A stretch of 64,000 bases of DNA from Microcoleus sp. bin38.metabat.b11b12b14.051 (GCF_013299165.1 NZ_JAAFKD010000026.1:25851-89850); one strand, 5' to 3'. Positions 27,501 through 37,568 are shown, counted from the first letter of the stretch. The notes: a model not told the origin generated them from the letters alone. Numbers and translations: made by a program.

Positions 27501-27588
27501 ATTCGGTTGTGGCTGCTTCCCAGTTGTCTTGCTTTTGGAGAGCTAAAGCGCGATCGTAAAGGCTATCTGCTGAAATTTGTTGTGACAT
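24559..27588 (-). CDS. TPR + SPINDLY/OGT-like glycosyltransferase (GT41) fused to a TIGR03032-like domain
   Basis: A 1009-aa protein with three parts. Residues 1-190 are five to six tetratricopeptide repeats (for example AWYNLGVALENVAEVDRAI, AYNSLGSLLAKQEKPEAAEI). About 265-640 is a GT41 O-GlcNAc/O-fucosyl-transferase-like catalytic region: RVGYIAGDFHNHALTHLMGE, IDMAGYT, PIQISYLTYANTMGADFIDY, FGCFNHSRKIEPVMFGVWMR and DTLYCNAHTTGSDALWMGIP. About 680-1005 is a beta-propeller-like region (CSTYQTSRLMFIG, DIHDVAV, LNSGRGELGYVD, KPRGGDRTFSGL) of the TIGR03032 type. It probably glycosylates proteins; target and donor are unknown. Both parts are in one unbroken frame. Confidence 0.88.
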   Translation of the reverse strand: MSQQISADSLYDRALALQKQDNWEAATTEYLQIITLEPNYAPAYFQLGNAKLVKQQWQEAIAFYRQALNCEQRYSQAWYNLGVALENVAEVDRAIAAYEQAVTYNPNYAIAYNSLGSLLAKQEKPEAAEIAYQKALAIQPDSIPALGNLARIQFGCDRYTEAAANYQKVLQLDANNINAMAALVKVNQVICQWEDSAALSEQMWEIGASLIAQDILTDFSIFDFTLFSPFKGDRHLAIARYFAKFVSSKVDRNYFPPHLPPATPPQRLRVGYIAGDFHNHALTHLMGELFALHDRSRFEIFAYSLGPEDGSYERQKIKTDCDQFTDLRGLTTPAAAEKIYNDKIHILIDMAGYTVYANPEILAQRPAPIQISYLTYANTMGADFIDYFITDNIVTPPRIAEFFSEKFICLPDSYQINNYLRICPAENAQIKLKNPKTKYGLPESAFVFGCFNHSRKIEPVMFGVWMRILEQVPNSVLWLLESNPEATQNLKNEAKLRGIDGERLIFAPRVGKEENLIRHIWIDLFLDTLYCNAHTTGSDALWMGIPFITFPGETFAARVGASLLTAVNLPQLIVNSLAEYEQLAVNLANNSAQLQELKNYLHSHRRQLPLFDTPKTVRHLELGYEMAWEKFQSGKAPAAIDVPATENFGDLIEANGGKVAVNLVSEPTSEILGDRDLPTWLAQQKITIACSTYQTSRLMFIGAHPEANRISGFWRIFDRAMGLFCTPSRIYLSSKYQLWQLDNVLAAGQLHQNCDRLYVPRIAHTTGDIDIHDVAVDSSGQVIFISTLLNCIATLSDRHSCKPLWKPPFISQYVNEDRCHLNGLAMVEGKPKYVTASSQSDVVDGWRDRRKNGGIIIDIESNDIITTGLSMPHSPRWYQDKLWVLNSGRGELGYVDLETGEFQAIAFCPGYVRGLAFWQNWAIVGLSKPRGGDRTFSGLELDELLVAKDAEPRCGMMVIDLNTGAVVHWLRFEGVVTELYDVQIIPEVERPMALGFQTEEIAQLITLET

Positions 27589-27643
27589 TTTCTATCTATT
27601 AGTTTAGTATTAGATAATTTATACATTTGAGATTTTTTTTCAC

Positions 27644-29194
27644 TTACGCTCGAATAACTGTAACCGCTCGTCCGGCTTGTGTTGTATGAATTTCTGTTTT
27701 CAACCGTTCTTCTAATTCCAGTGCGTTGTCGCGCCGATCGAAAATCACCAACCAACCCGAATCTTGTTTCAATCTCGCTAAATACTCATCTAATTGTAAC
27801 AATCCTTTAGTCAAAGGATCGACTTTCCGAGTGCGCCAGACTTTCAATTCAATACCCAAAGTTACCTCACCATAGCCCAAACACAAATCCATGCGATCGC
27901 GCCCAATGGCATATTCTCTTTCTAACGTTCCTCCACCGTTAATTACCCGATGCAAAAACGCCATCAGCACCAAATGAGGCGCTATTTCGGGATAGGATGC
28001 ACTCTTGAGTAACGGTTCGCCATGCTGCAACCAAAACGCCAGAAAAGCTTGGAGTAAAGCATCTGTGTTTAATTCTCCGCGAGCGTTGAGCCAACTCGGG
28101 CTGATAATCGGTAAACTATCTTGAGGCCCTTGCACCAAAACTCGCGGCAAAACTTCTCGGTAAATCGGATTCGCAATCACTAATCCCCCCGCCGGATCGC
28201 GTTTGAGCAATCCCAAATCTACCAAATACTGGCGATCGTCATTGGAAGACTCTGGCAATTCTCGTCCCGCCAACATTGGTTCAATAATGGCTTGAACTCG
28301 TTTTTCTCTAAGTCGTTCAGCTAAACTATCTAAATGTGTATCTTGGCGTTTAATAATGATTTCCTTTGCTGTTAAAATATGTTCTTTTGTAATGACTAGA
28401 GATTCATCAACGACCAATTCTTCGACTATTTCCTTAGCTAAAGCATTCACCAACCAAGGTTGTCCCTGAGTTAGTTCAAAGGCTAAATCTGCTGCTTCTG
28501 ACGTAAAAACTTGTCCAGTATCTTGGGTGTGTTGTGCGTAAAGTTCTGCCACTTCCTCAATATTAAAATTTCTCATAGTCAGAGAGCGCACTTTAATATT
28601 AAACGGACTAGAAGTATTGAGTCGATCGCTCCCACCAGCCGCTACTTTATAATCTCTCACATCTCGCAAACCAATTAAACCAACTGATTGAGGAAAAGCA
28701 TCAGGACGATTGGGATAACCATCTCGCAATTGACGCAGAATGGAAATCAAAGCAAGGTCTTGCAAAGCATCAATTTCGTCAATCAAAATAACCAAAGGAC
28801 GAGAGGAAGACTCGGCCCAAAGATTGAGTGCTCCGCCGATGCGCTGTCTGGCTTCTAATGAAGACCAAACCGGAGGTTGTAACTCTTGAGGAAGTCGGAT
28901 GGAAATTGCCCTGCCCCAAGCGCCCAGAATCGCTTCTTCTGCGCCTGCGATATCTTGACTGAAGGGTGCGCCAACTTCGACTGACAGCATGACAGCGGTA
29001 TATTGTCCGCTATCAGTAAGTTGCTTGGCTAAAGCCAGCATGGCAGTGGTTTTACCAATTTGTCGCGGCGCATGGATCACAAAATAGTTTTGCTGGCCAA
29101 TCAGTCGCTCTAGGTTGGGGAGGCGACTGGTAGCAGATAGCATATAGTGGATATCAGCGCGGCACGGGCCGGCGGTATTGAAGGAGCGCTGCAT
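27644..29194 (-). CDS. AAA-like ATPase with C-terminal PD-(D/E)XK-like domain
   Basis: A 516-aa protein. Walker A is HAPRQIGKTTAMLALAKQL (about 38-56), Walker B is PLVILIDEIDAL (about 132-143), followed by a GLRDVRDYK sensor region and a helical/winged-helix middle. The C-terminal 130 residues hold AIGRDRMDLCLGYGEVTLGI-ELKVW, which fits the D-x(n)-(E)xK core of PD-(D/E)XK nucleases as found in related bacterial AAA-ATPase proteins. Such genes are abundant in filamentous cyanobacteria; their role is unclear (defence or mobile-element relationship has been considered). It is downstream of nothing on its strand and 55 bases before the OGT-like gene. Confidence 0.85.
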   Translation of the reverse strand: MQRSFNTAGPCRADIHYMLSATSRLPNLERLIGQQNYFVIHAPRQIGKTTAMLALAKQLTDSGQYTAVMLSVEVGAPFSQDIAGAEEAILGAWGRAISIRLPQELQPPVWSSLEARQRIGGALNLWAESSSRPLVILIDEIDALQDLALISILRQLRDGYPNRPDAFPQSVGLIGLRDVRDYKVAAGGSDRLNTSSPFNIKVRSLTMRNFNIEEVAELYAQHTQDTGQVFTSEAADLAFELTQGQPWLVNALAKEIVEELVVDESLVITKEHILTAKEIIIKRQDTHLDSLAERLREKRVQAIIEPMLAGRELPESSNDDRQYLVDLGLLKRDPAGGLVIANPIYREVLPRVLVQGPQDSLPIISPSWLNARGELNTDALLQAFLAFWLQHGEPLLKSASYPEIAPHLVLMAFLHRVINGGGTLEREYAIGRDRMDLCLGYGEVTLGIELKVWRTRKVDPLTKGLLQLDEYLARLKQDSGWLVIFDRRDNALELEERLKTEIHTTQAGRAVTVIRA

Positions 29195-29542
29195 AGTTAA
29201 ATTGGGATAGTTAAATTGGGGGAAACATCGGATTTTTTTCAGTGTACTGTGCGATCGATCTTAACTGAACCGTATTGACTTATAACCACAACATCAGGAG
29301 AACCTACTGGTTTGCTATGTGGTGCAATCTAAACAGATTTTTTCTTGGGTTAGCTAAGTAATGAAAATGGCGATCGCCCGTCGCAAAGGTCAAAGTTATC
29401 GTATTCGTGGATGGTGTTCAAAACAGATTCGTTATTAAGTGCATCAAAAGAGAAGTATTTTACAGATAAATTGCGATCGCGATCGTATCCGAATAATCTT
29501 TCTGGGTTTAAAATTTAATCAAAATTAACAATTATTATATTA
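29195..29542. other. Intergenic region between divergent genes
   Basis: Holds the promoters for the AAA ATPase (minus) and the giant surface protein (plus). Several gcgatcgc words are present; no gene, terminator or repeat of note is seen. Confidence 0.4.
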
Positions 29543-32500
29543 ATGCTATACACAACCAGAGCGATCGCCTTCATATCCTCCGACATCCCAGACAGCCAAA
29601 CCCTGATCGACGGCATCATCCCCGGCATCGAAACCGCCATCCTCGACCCCAACCGCAACGCCGTAGACCAGATCGCCGAAACCCTCAAAGGCAAAGAATA
29701 CTCAGCCATCCACATCATCTCACACGGTGCTCCAGGCCACCTTCAACTCGGCAACACACAATTAAATATTGAAACACTCCCGCAATACAGTCAGCAGATA
29801 CAACAGTGGCGCGAAAGCCTCACAGAAAACGCCGAAATTCTTCTGTACGGGTGCAACGTAGCCGCCACAACCGATTCAACAACCGACAACCAAAAACCAA
29901 ACCACCCACCAACAACCCATCCGCTGCCGAACTTTCTCACCCAACTGCACCACCTCACCGGGGCCAAAATCGCCGCCAACCCCCAGAGCACAGGCAACAG
30001 AGCACTGGGTGGAAACTGGGAAATCCAACAACTGATCCCCCCATCCCCCACACCACCCAAACTGGCGCTGACAGAAACCAGTTTCAACACCTACAGCGGC
30101 ATCCTCGGCTTTGCTACGAAAGTTGACTTCCCCACTGGCGATCTAGCCAGATGGGTCAGTATCGGGGATTTCAACGGCGACGGGAAACCAGACTTAGCTG
30201 TGGCAAACTATAACAGCAACACCATCTCGATCCTGCTGAACACCACCACCAGAGGCGCCACCACTCCTACTTTTGCCCCCAAAGTAGACTTAAACACTGG
30301 GACTAACAGTAACCCCGGAGCCATCAGCATCGGCGACTTCAACAGCGATGGCAAACCAGATATAGCTTTTGGATCGAAGCGCAACAGCGGCATCTTCCTC
30401 AACACCACCACCACAGGAGCAACCACTCCGACTTTTGCCACCAAAGTAGACTTCATTACTGGGTTTGGCCCGATATCCATCAGCACCGGTGACTTCAACG
30501 GCGACGGCAAACCCGACTTAGCAACGGTGGACGGTGGCAGTGCCGGCATCTACCTCAATACCACCACCACCGGAGCCACCACGCCGACTTTTGCCACCAA
30601 AGTAGACTTCACGACTGACCAACGTGAATCCAATTCAGTCAGCATCGGCGACTTCAACGGCGACGGCAAACCCGACTTAGCTGTGGCGAACGCCTTCAGC
30701 CACACCGCCACCATCTTCCTCAACACAACCACCACAGGAGCCACCACGCCGACTTTTGCCACGAAAGTAAACTTCACCACTGGAAATTCCAGTTTTCCCA
30801 GAGCCATCATTACCGACGACTTCAACGGCGACGGCAAACCTGACTTAGCAACGGGGAACCTCGTCGATGCCAGCATCCTGCTGAACACCACCACCACCGG
30901 AGCCACCATCCCCTCTTTTGCGACCAATGTTGACTTCAGAGCTATTTACTTTAACCCCGCATCCGTCAGCAGCGGCGACTTCAACGGCGATGGCAAACCA
31001 GATATAGCTGTGGCGAACCCCACCTGGCGCACTGTTTCGATCCTGCTCAACACAACCGCCACCAGAGCCACCACTCCTACTTTTGCCACCATAGTAGACT
31101 TCACAGCGAATGACCCCACATCTGTCAGCACTGGCGACTTCAACGGCGACGGCAAACCAGACTTAGCTCTGGCAAACAATTTCGGCAATAACGTCAGCAT
31201 CCTGCTCAACACCCCCACCAAAATCAGCATCGCCGCCGGCACCACCCCCACCGAAACAGGCCCCACCAATGGCACATTTAGTATTACCCTCGACACTCCG
31301 GCCCCCGTTAGTGGTTTAGTCGTCAACTTTGACACTACCGGCAGTACCGCCGCCAACCCTGGTCACTACTCCCTAACTAGGGGTACGAATATCACGGCTG
31401 TTACTGCTAATACTTTCACCATTGCGGCCGGTCAAACCACCGCTGTTCTCAATGTTGTCCCTGTCAATGATAATATTGTCAACCCAGGGGAAACAATCAA
31501 AGTCAACTTCACTCCAGATCCCAACAATTTTAACTACTTTCTCGATCCAGTTGCCACGAATAATACTGCTACGCTGACAATTACCGATAACGATTTACCC
31601 AAAAATCTCCCCACAGTTAATCTCTCAGTTTCTCCCACCACAACTACAGAAACCGGAACTCCAGTTATCACCGTAACCGCCACTGCATCAGGCGCAGTTG
31701 TCGGAGTTCAAACCGTTAATGTTGCTCTGTCAGGAACTGCAACTGCTGCTGACTTCACCGGGACAATTCCTACTAACATTACGATTCCTACTGGTCAAAC
31801 TACAGGTTCCTTTACCGTTAATGTTAATGATGATGCACTCGTAGAACCTACTGAAACAGGTACTTTCACAATCTCCAATCCTTCTAGCGGTATTGTTTTG
31901 GGAACTACGAAAACTGGTTCTGTCGCAATTACCGATAACGATGTAACACCCGTACCAACACCGACGCCTGCACCTGTACCGACTCCAACTCCTGCGCCCG
32001 TACCTACGCCAACTCCTGCGCCCGTACCTACGCCAACTCCTGCACCCGTACCTACGCCAACTCCTGCACCCGTATCCACGCCGACGCCTGCACCCGTACC
32101 TACGCCAACTCCTGCACCCGTACCTACGCCAACTCCTGTACCCGTACCCACACCGACACCAGAACCCGTACCCACACCGACACCAGAACCCGTACCCACG
32201 CCAACACCAGAACCCGTACCCACGCCAACTCCTGCACCCGTACCCACACCGACACCAGAACCCGTACCCACGCCAACACCAGAACCCGTACCCACGCCAA
32301 CGCCTGTTAACCTTCCCGATACAAACTGCATTTGCGACAAAATTGAGTATCCCAATCTCAACCAACCAAATCAACAAATTGATAACATTATCAATGGTGG
32401 TACTCTGCTAATTGGTACTCCCAAAAACGAGGCTTATTTTGGTAGCAACAAGCCCAATATTTTCGAGACCAAAGAAGGCAATAATAACCTATTTGGTAGC

Positions 32501-33220
32501 GACTTTAAGGATATCTTCAACGGCAATGAAGGTAATGACTTCATTGACGGGGACAACGGAGATGATCTCCTATTTGGTGGCAAAGGAAATGACATCATTG
32601 TTGGCGGTTTTGGTGAAGATATTATCTTGGGAAATCAGGGGAATGATTCCATTAACGGCAAAGAAGATGATGACTTGATCTTTGGTAATGAAGGTAATGA
32701 TTTTATCGACGGTGGCAAAGGAAACGATATCCTATTCGGTGGTAAAGGAAACGATATCATTCTCGACAGTGAAGGCAATGATAGTCTCTACGGACAACTC
32801 GGGGACGATACTTTGTGCGGCGGTGCAGGAGATGACCTAGTTTATGGTGGTAAAGGTAATGATTTGATTGACGGCAGTAAGGGGAATGATTCGATTTATG
32901 GAGACCTAGGTAATGACACGCTTTTAGGTTGCGAAGGCGACGATATTTTGTTTGGAGGTTTAGGTAATAACAGCTTAGTTGGCGGTTTGGGAAATGACAT
33001 TTTTGTGTTAGATTCCCGTCAGGGATTTGACAGAATTGCTGATTTTGTCCAAGGTCAAGATTTAATTGGATTATCGGGAGGTTTGAGTTTTAACCAGTTG
33101 GCAATAACTCAAGATTCTCAGGGCGCTTTAATCAAAAATGCCTTGACAGGTGAGTCGTTAGGTGTGATTTCTGGCGTAAGTGCTAGCACTATAACATCGG
33201 TTAACTTCATTCAAAGCTGA
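29543..33220 (+). CDS. Large DUF4347 / FG-GAP / Calx-beta / RTX surface protein
   Basis: 1225 aa in ordered blocks. Residues 1-180: DUF4347 ([27 protein letters not shown]). About 190-550: seven FG-GAP/VCBS-type blades, each with a Ca-binding core like [15 protein letters not shown] and a spacer [20 protein letters not shown]. About 555-800: two Calx-beta-like segments ([28 protein letters not shown]). About 804-923: 15 units of VPTPTPxP. About 980-1160: RTX nonapeptides ([18 protein letters not shown]). The end ([15 protein letters not shown]) matches type I secretion C-termini. No N-terminal signal peptide is seen, so export through a TolC-dependent type I system is the likely route. Probable role: adhesion, motility or cell-surface layer. 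Confidence 0.9.
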   Translation: MLYTTRAIAFISSDIPDSQTLIDGIIPGIETAILDPNRNAVDQIAETLKGKEYSAIHIISHGAPGHLQLGNTQLNIETLPQYSQQIQQWRESLTENAEILLYGCNVAATTDSTTDNQKPNHPPTTHPLPNFLTQLHHLTGAKIAANPQSTGNRALGGNWEIQQLIPPSPTPPKLALTETSFNTYSGILGFATKVDFPTGDLARWVSIGDFNGDGKPDLAVANYNSNTISILLNTTTRGATTPTFAPKVDLNTGTNSNPGAISIGDFNSDGKPDIAFGSKRNSGIFLNTTTTGATTPTFATKVDFITGFGPISISTGDFNGDGKPDLATVDGGSAGIYLNTTTTGATTPTFATKVDFTTDQRESNSVSIGDFNGDGKPDLAVANAFSHTATIFLNTTTTGATTPTFATKVNFTTGNSSFPRAIITDDFNGDGKPDLATGNLVDASILLNTTTTGATIPSFATNVDFRAIYFNPASVSSGDFNGDGKPDIAVANPTWRTVSILLNTTATRATTPTFATIVDFTANDPTSVSTGDFNGDGKPDLALANNFGNNVSILLNTPTKISIAAGTTPTETGPTNGTFSITLDTPAPVSGLVVNFDTTGSTAANPGHYSLTRGTNITAVTANTFTIAAGQTTAVLNVVPVNDNIVNPGETIKVNFTPDPNNFNYFLDPVATNNTATLTITDNDLPKNLPTVNLSVSPTTTTETGTPVITVTATASGAVVGVQTVNVALSGTATAADFTGTIPTNITIPTGQTTGSFTVNVNDDALVEPTETGTFTISNPSSGIVLGTTKTGSVAITDNDVTPVPTPTPAPVPTPTPAPVPTPTPAPVPTPTPAPVPTPTPAPVSTPTPAPVPTPTPAPVPTPTPVPVPTPTPEPVPTPTPEPVPTPTPEPVPTPTPAPVPTPTPEPVPTPTPEPVPTPTPVNLPDTNCICDKIEYPNLNQPNQQIDNIINGGTLLIGTPKNEAYFGSNKPNIFETKEGNNNLFGSDFKDIFNGNEGNDFIDGDNGDDLLFGGKGNDIIVGGFGEDIILGNQGNDSINGKEDDDLIFGNEGNDFIDGGKGNDILFGGKGNDIILDSEGNDSLYGQLGDDTLCGGAGDDLVYGGKGNDLIDGSKGNDSIYGDLGNDTLLGCEGDDILFGGLGNNSLVGGLGNDIFVLDSRQGFDRIADFVQGQDLIGLSGGLSFNQLAITQDSQGALIKNALTGESLGVISGVSASTITSVNFIQS
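31952..32311 (+). repeat. Fifteen tandem 24-bp coding units (VPTPTPxP)
   Basis: Each 24-base unit encodes Val-Pro/Ser-Thr-Pro-Thr-Pro-x-Pro with x = Ala, Glu or Val; the last ends Val-Asn. Fifteen units are counted. Third-base differences arrange into sub-blocks (cctacgccaactcctgca-type, then cccacaccgacaccagaa-type), which shows stepwise duplication. The product is a stiff, extended linker between the Calx-beta and RTX parts. It also creates long false open frames on the minus strand. Confidence 0.92.
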
Positions 33221-33265
33221 TGGTATAGCAGTCGGCACATGAAATACAAGATAGGAGCGTAAATC

Positions 33266-34354
33266 CTATCTTGTTAAACTCTTGAACCGCATTCTTTCAT
33301 ACACCTGCGACGGTAGCATTCTGTGTACTTTCGTCCGCGTCTCTATTGTCGCAAGTGTCGTACCTTCAATTGATTCTGATTTTTGTTTTAATTCTAAGCC
33401 GGATTCAGTTGGCGGTGAAACTAGGATTTTTATTAAGCTTTCTATTGACAGCAAGTACAGATTGTGACGCAAGAGCGCCATAAATAAATCTTCCTTAAAA
33501 GCTCGAACTAGCCAAAATAATGTACTCCGGTGATTGTGGCTGCGGTTGCTTTTAACTGCTAGATAAATGTAGAAATTGCTGCTAGACCAGTGATAAATTT
33601 TGCTGGAAATTTCGGGATGTTGTTGCCGGACATCTGCCATAATTAATGAATGGCATTTTGCCATCGCTGCATAGTTGCAAGACATACTGCTGGCAATCTG
33701 TCGATAACCAACTAAATATTCTGGTACTACTTGAAATTCATAATGTTCGGCGATACGGAGGTGCAATTCCCAGTCTTCGCAGCCTTGAGCATTTTCTAGT
33801 TTGAATTGGCAGTTGTAACCGCCAATTTTTTCAAAGCAAGCGCGGCGGATCAGAGATGAGCTGGCATTTCCTATGAAATATTTATAAACTAATGCTGTGT
33901 AAACTTCTCCTGCGATGGTGGAGTTGTAAAATCCACCTGTTAGCAAGTCTTGTTCGTTGATATCAACTGACCAGGAATAGACAACTCCGACAGATGGTTC
34001 TGATTCTATTAAGCATTCTACTTGTTTTTCTAGGTTTTGCGGATACCAAATATCGTCGGCATCGATGGGTGCAATATATTCGCCTTGGGATTTTTGAATT
34101 GCTAGGTTGCGGGCGGCGGCGACTCCGGCATTTGATTGCTGTAATAAGATGATTCGCCTATCTTTTTGAGCAAAAGATTCGACGATTTCGGCGGTTGTGT
34201 CTGTAGAGCCGTCATTTACTACTAAAATTTCTATGTTCTGATAAGTTTGAGATAAGACGGAATCTAAGGTTTTGGCAATAAATTCCTCAGCGTTGTAAGC
34301 TGGTATAATTACTGAAATTAATGGCTGATTTAAATTGTGTTTTGTGTTGTTCAT
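33266..34354 (-). CDS. Glycosyltransferase family 2
   Basis: A 362-aa GT-A enzyme with the full classical start: LISVIIPAYNAEEFIAKTLD, VLSQTYQNIEILVVNDGSTD and the metal-binding YIAPIDADDIWYPQNLE (about 90-107), then AGEVYTALVYKYFIGNASSS and EDWELHLRIAEH with the downstream acidic motif. It likely adds a sugar to a surface glycan or glycolipid. It points toward the giant surface protein gene and is convergent with it. The upstream 466 bases (34355-34820) are AT-rich and hold promoters for this gene and the divergent GT2; no other gene is seen there. Confidence 0.9.
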   Translation of the reverse strand: MNNTKHNLNQPLISVIIPAYNAEEFIAKTLDSVLSQTYQNIEILVVNDGSTDTTAEIVESFAQKDRRIILLQQSNAGVAAARNLAIQKSQGEYIAPIDADDIWYPQNLEKQVECLIESEPSVGVVYSWSVDINEQDLLTGGFYNSTIAGEVYTALVYKYFIGNASSSLIRRACFEKIGGYNCQFKLENAQGCEDWELHLRIAEHYEFQVVPEYLVGYRQIASSMSCNYAAMAKCHSLIMADVRQQHPEISSKIYHWSSSNFYIYLAVKSNRSHNHRSTLFWLVRAFKEDLFMALLRHNLYLLSIESLIKILVSPPTESGLELKQKSESIEGTTLATIETRTKVHRMLPSQVYERMRFKSLTR

Positions 34355-34934
34355 GTAATATAAAAACTTTTTTATGTAAAAATTTTGACTCTCACGCAGC
34401 GATCTAATGGTATGTTAACAAAGAGCTAAGGTCGATCGCACATCGTAGAAAATTTGCAGGTGTACATTTTAAATGTATTGCCAAAACTCATCAAATGTGC
34501 ATTGACACAGCAGTCGTAATATAGACTTGGTGCAGGAGTCAGTTGCCGATCGGGTTTATAAAATCAACTGTACCGGGCAAGTCGCGATCGCAGGATAGTC
34601 TCAGTATCAATATGTTGCTTTTTATACGTACAACGTAATAAAAAATCAAATTCTTGTGTGGTGGAATACTCTCGAATACGATGGCTAGTGGGGCTTTTTA
34701 TCAGGTTTACAAAAACAATGATATATATAAAGATTTCGTAAAGCTGTTGTCTTCATCAGGTGAGTCTCAGCCAGATGTGGCTTAGAATACAGTCATGAAT
34801 GGGGATAAAAGCAGTCTACAGTGCTAACAAAAAATATAGTTGAAGAGAAACAGAAATCGGGTTATAAACAAAAAAGTAGAGCTGATTTTACCCTTGGTAA
34901 AGTAGGAGCATTGAAATTCAATCATTTGTTTTCC

Positions 34935-36029
34935 ATGCAATTTAAAACAACATCGGTAATGATTTATACCAAAGAACCAACTGTATCCGTAATTATCCCT
35001 GTCCACAACGGGGGAGCTTACTTCCGCACCTGTTTGTCAAAACTGGCTCAAGCTGTACCGAGACCGATCGAGATTATTGTAGTAGCAGATGGGGAAAGCG
35101 ACGGTTCTTGGCGTCTGGCTAAGGAATTCGGCGCCAAAGTCATCAGAATTCCCGAATGTGGCGGCCCAGCCCGAGCGAGAAATTTGGGAGCACAAGCTGC
35201 GAAGGGAGATATTCTGTTTTTTGTGGATGCTGATGTCGCGGTTTGTCCTGAAGCTATCGGTTATGCCAAATCGGTGTTCAAAAATAATCCCTACTTGGCT
35301 GCTTTGATCGGCTCCTATGACGATGCTCCTGGAGATCCAGATTTTCTATCGCAGTACAGAAACTTGCTGCACCACTACGTGCACCAAACAGCTAACGAAG
35401 AAGCTTCGACTTTTTGGGGCGCTTGCGGAGTCATTCGTCGGGAAATTTTTTTGCAGATGGGCGGGTTTAATGAGAGTTACCGCCAAGCTTCGATCGAGGA
35501 TATTGAGCTGGGCTACCGTTTGAAACAAGCTGGTTATAAAATTAGGTTGTGTAAAACATTGCAGGTGAAGCATTTAAAGCGGTGGGAAGCGGTAGGGATG
35601 GTGAAAGCTGACTTTTTTTACCGAGCGCTGCCTTGGACTGAACTGATTTGGCGCGATCGCCAATTGAATAATGACCTAAACTTGCAAGTCTCAAACCGCA
35701 TCAGTGTAGTTTTAACTTATTCAATGCTGCTGGCAGTTGTGGCGACGTGTTGGTCGCTGAACTTTCTGCTATTGGCTGGGTTGCTGGCAATACCATTAGT
35801 AGCAATTAATGCAGAGCTTTATCGATTTTTTCAGCAAAAACACGGTATCTTATTTGCGCTAAAAACCATTCCTTGGCATTGGCTTTTCTATTTTTACAGC
35901 GGACTGGCATTTGCGATCGGCACGGGTCGTCACTTATCCCAAAAAAAGCCCTTGACTGATAACATTAACCTGCCAGTATCCCTGAATAATTCAAAGCAAA
36001 TTGTCCTTCAACATCAAGGCGAGCGATAG
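34935..36029 (+). CDS. Glycosyltransferase family 2 with C-terminal membrane region
   Basis: GT-A enzyme: PTVSVIIPVHNGGAYFRTCL, IEIIVVADGESDGSWRLAKE, GPARARNLGAQAAKGDILFF and VDADVAVCPEA (the DxD site), then FWGACGVIRREIFLQMGGFN and SIEDIELGYRLKQAG. The last 110 residues contain two strong membrane helices (SVVLTYSMLLAVVATCWSL, FLLLAGLLAIPLVAI). The frame is open to a GTG at 34821, but the added 38 residues do not match the family; ATG 34935 or 34959 is more likely, both without a good ribosome site. It is followed 87 bases later by a flavoprotein gene on the same strand, suggesting one pathway. Confidence 0.87.
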   Translation: MQFKTTSVMIYTKEPTVSVIIPVHNGGAYFRTCLSKLAQAVPRPIEIIVVADGESDGSWRLAKEFGAKVIRIPECGGPARARNLGAQAAKGDILFFVDADVAVCPEAIGYAKSVFKNNPYLAALIGSYDDAPGDPDFLSQYRNLLHHYVHQTANEEASTFWGACGVIRREIFLQMGGFNESYRQASIEDIELGYRLKQAGYKIRLCKTLQVKHLKRWEAVGMVKADFFYRALPWTELIWRDRQLNNDLNLQVSNRISVVLTYSMLLAVVATCWSLNFLLLAGLLAIPLVAINAELYRFFQQKHGILFALKTIPWHWLFYFYSGLAFAIGTGRHLSQKKPLTDNINLPVSLNNSKQIVLQHQGER

Positions 36030-36116
36030 TTTATCAGGGTATTCACGGGTGCATCTATTAATTTTAGAAGTTATAAATAATGATATAGTTCGATAAAAAA
36101 GCTGGAGGTAGGCTGA

Positions 36117-37568
36117 GTGAAACATTATCCGGTTGCGATCGTCGGTGCTGGGCCTGCGGGTTTAACGGCTGCCTACGAGCTGGTAAAGCAAGGCATCATC
36201 CCTGTTGTACTGGAAAAAGGAGATAAAGTTGGCGGGTTGGCGCGCACCGAAACCTACAAAGGCTACCGTTTTGACATTGGCGGCCACCGTTTTTATACTA
36301 AAGTTTCAGCCGTGCAGCAGTTGTGGCAAGAGGTACTGGGAAATGAGTTTATTAAAGTGCCACGTTTGTCGAGAATTTTTTATCGCGGTAAATTTTTCAA
36401 CTATCCGATTAGTGCGTTCAATACTCTGTTTAATTTGGGGATAATTGAGAGTGCGCTGATTATTTTGAGCTATCTGCAAGTTAGAATCTGGCCACTTCCG
36501 AAAGAAGAAACTTTTGAACAGTGGACTATTAATCGCTTTGGCGAACGCTTGTATCAAACATTTTTTAAGACTTATACTGAAAAAGTCTGGGGAATTCCAT
36601 GTTCGGAAATTCAAGCAGATTGGGCGGCGCAGCGGATTAAAGGGTTGTCTCTGACAACGGCGATTATTAATGCTTTGTTTGGCAGCAATGATACTAAAAC
36701 TTTAATCAAAGAGTTTGACTATCCGGCTTTGGGGCCGGGGATGATGTGGGAAAAGTTTGCGGAAGCTGTGGAAGCTAAAGAGGGCAAAGTTTATCTCGAT
36801 ACTAAGGTGATTAGTTTTGAGCGTGAAGGTAATAAAATTACAAGTATTACTGCTGAACATAACGGAGAATTAGTTCAATATTCGGCGGATAATTTCATTA
36901 CGAGTATGCCGATATCGGCGCTGGTAGCACGGCTGAAACCGCAGCCGCCTGAAGAGGTGTTGCACGCGGCGCGATCGCTCAAATATCGAGATTTCTTGAT
37001 TGTATCGCTGATTGTCGATCGCCCAAGTTTGTTTCCTGACAACTGGATTTACATTCATTCTCCCGAAGTAAAAGTTGGGCGGATTCAGAATTTTAAGAAT
37101 TGGAGTGCTGCATTGGTTCCCGATGCGAGCAAAACTTGTTTGGGAATGGAATATTTTTGCAATGAAGGCGAGGAACTTTGGGAAATGTCGGATGCTGCAC
37201 TTGTGGAGTTAGCAACTCGCGAGTTGGTACAGTTGGGTTTGGCAAAAGCTGCGGATGTTGAAGATGGGGTGGTGCTGCGGCAGCCGAAGGCTTACCCTGT
37301 TTACGATGCGGAATATCGTGGACATTTGCGGGTTTTGGAAGCTTTTTTGAGTGGGATGGAGAATTTGCAGACGATCGGGCGAAATGGTATGCACCGATAC
37401 AACAATCAAGACCATTCAATGCTGACGGGGATGCTGGCGGCGAGAAATTTGCTTGGGGAAAAACACGATTTGTGGGATGTGAATACTGAGCGATCGTACT
37501 ATGAAGACTTTAGTGTCGATCGGTCAAAGGAAAAGAAAGATTCGGATTTGATTTCGCAGTCTAGCTGA
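36117..37568 (+). CDS. FAD-dependent oxidoreductase, UDP-galactopyranose mutase/protoporphyrinogen-oxidase-like
   Basis: A 483-aa flavoprotein. The N-terminus has the dinucleotide-binding fold YPVAIVGAGPAGLTAAYELV and VVLEKGDKVGGLARTETYKG, then FDIGGHRFYTK, and a C-terminal FAD contact QTIGRNGMHRYNNQDHSML. The middle (FTKTYTEKVWG-like FFKTYTEKVWGIPCSEIQAD) is shared with the UDP-galactopyranose mutase and NAD(P)-binding FAD proteins found in glycan clusters. It may convert a nucleotide sugar or lipid-linked sugar, but the exact reaction is not clear. GTG at 36117 is supported by ggagg 9-10 bases upstream. It probably forms an operon with the preceding GT2. Confidence 0.87.
   Translation: MKHYPVAIVGAGPAGLTAAYELVKQGIIPVVLEKGDKVGGLARTETYKGYRFDIGGHRFYTKVSAVQQLWQEVLGNEFIKVPRLSRIFYRGKFFNYPISAFNTLFNLGIIESALIILSYLQVRIWPLPKEETFEQWTINRFGERLYQTFFKTYTEKVWGIPCSEIQADWAAQRIKGLSLTTAIINALFGSNDTKTLIKEFDYPALGPGMMWEKFAEAVEAKEGKVYLDTKVISFEREGNKITSITAEHNGELVQYSADNFITSMPISALVARLKPQPPEEVLHAARSLKYRDFLIVSLIVDRPSLFPDNWIYIHSPEVKVGRIQNFKNWSAALVPDASKTCLGMEYFCNEGEELWEMSDAALVELATRELVQLGLAKAADVEDGVVLRQPKAYPVYDAEYRGHLRVLEAFLSGMENLQTIGRNGMHRYNNQDHSMLTGMLAARNLLGEKHDLWDVNTERSYYEDFSVDRSKEKKDSDLISQSS

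Noticed and set aside
30208..31356. Minus-strand frames over the FG-GAP repeats
   Set aside because: They mirror the repeated plus-strand coding units and show no independent motif.
31730..32377. Long minus-strand frames (215 and 188 aa) rich in Gly-Val-Gly or Arg-Trp-Tyr
   Set aside because: They are the complement of the VPTPTPxP coding repeat of the giant surface protein and have its period; composition is an artefact.
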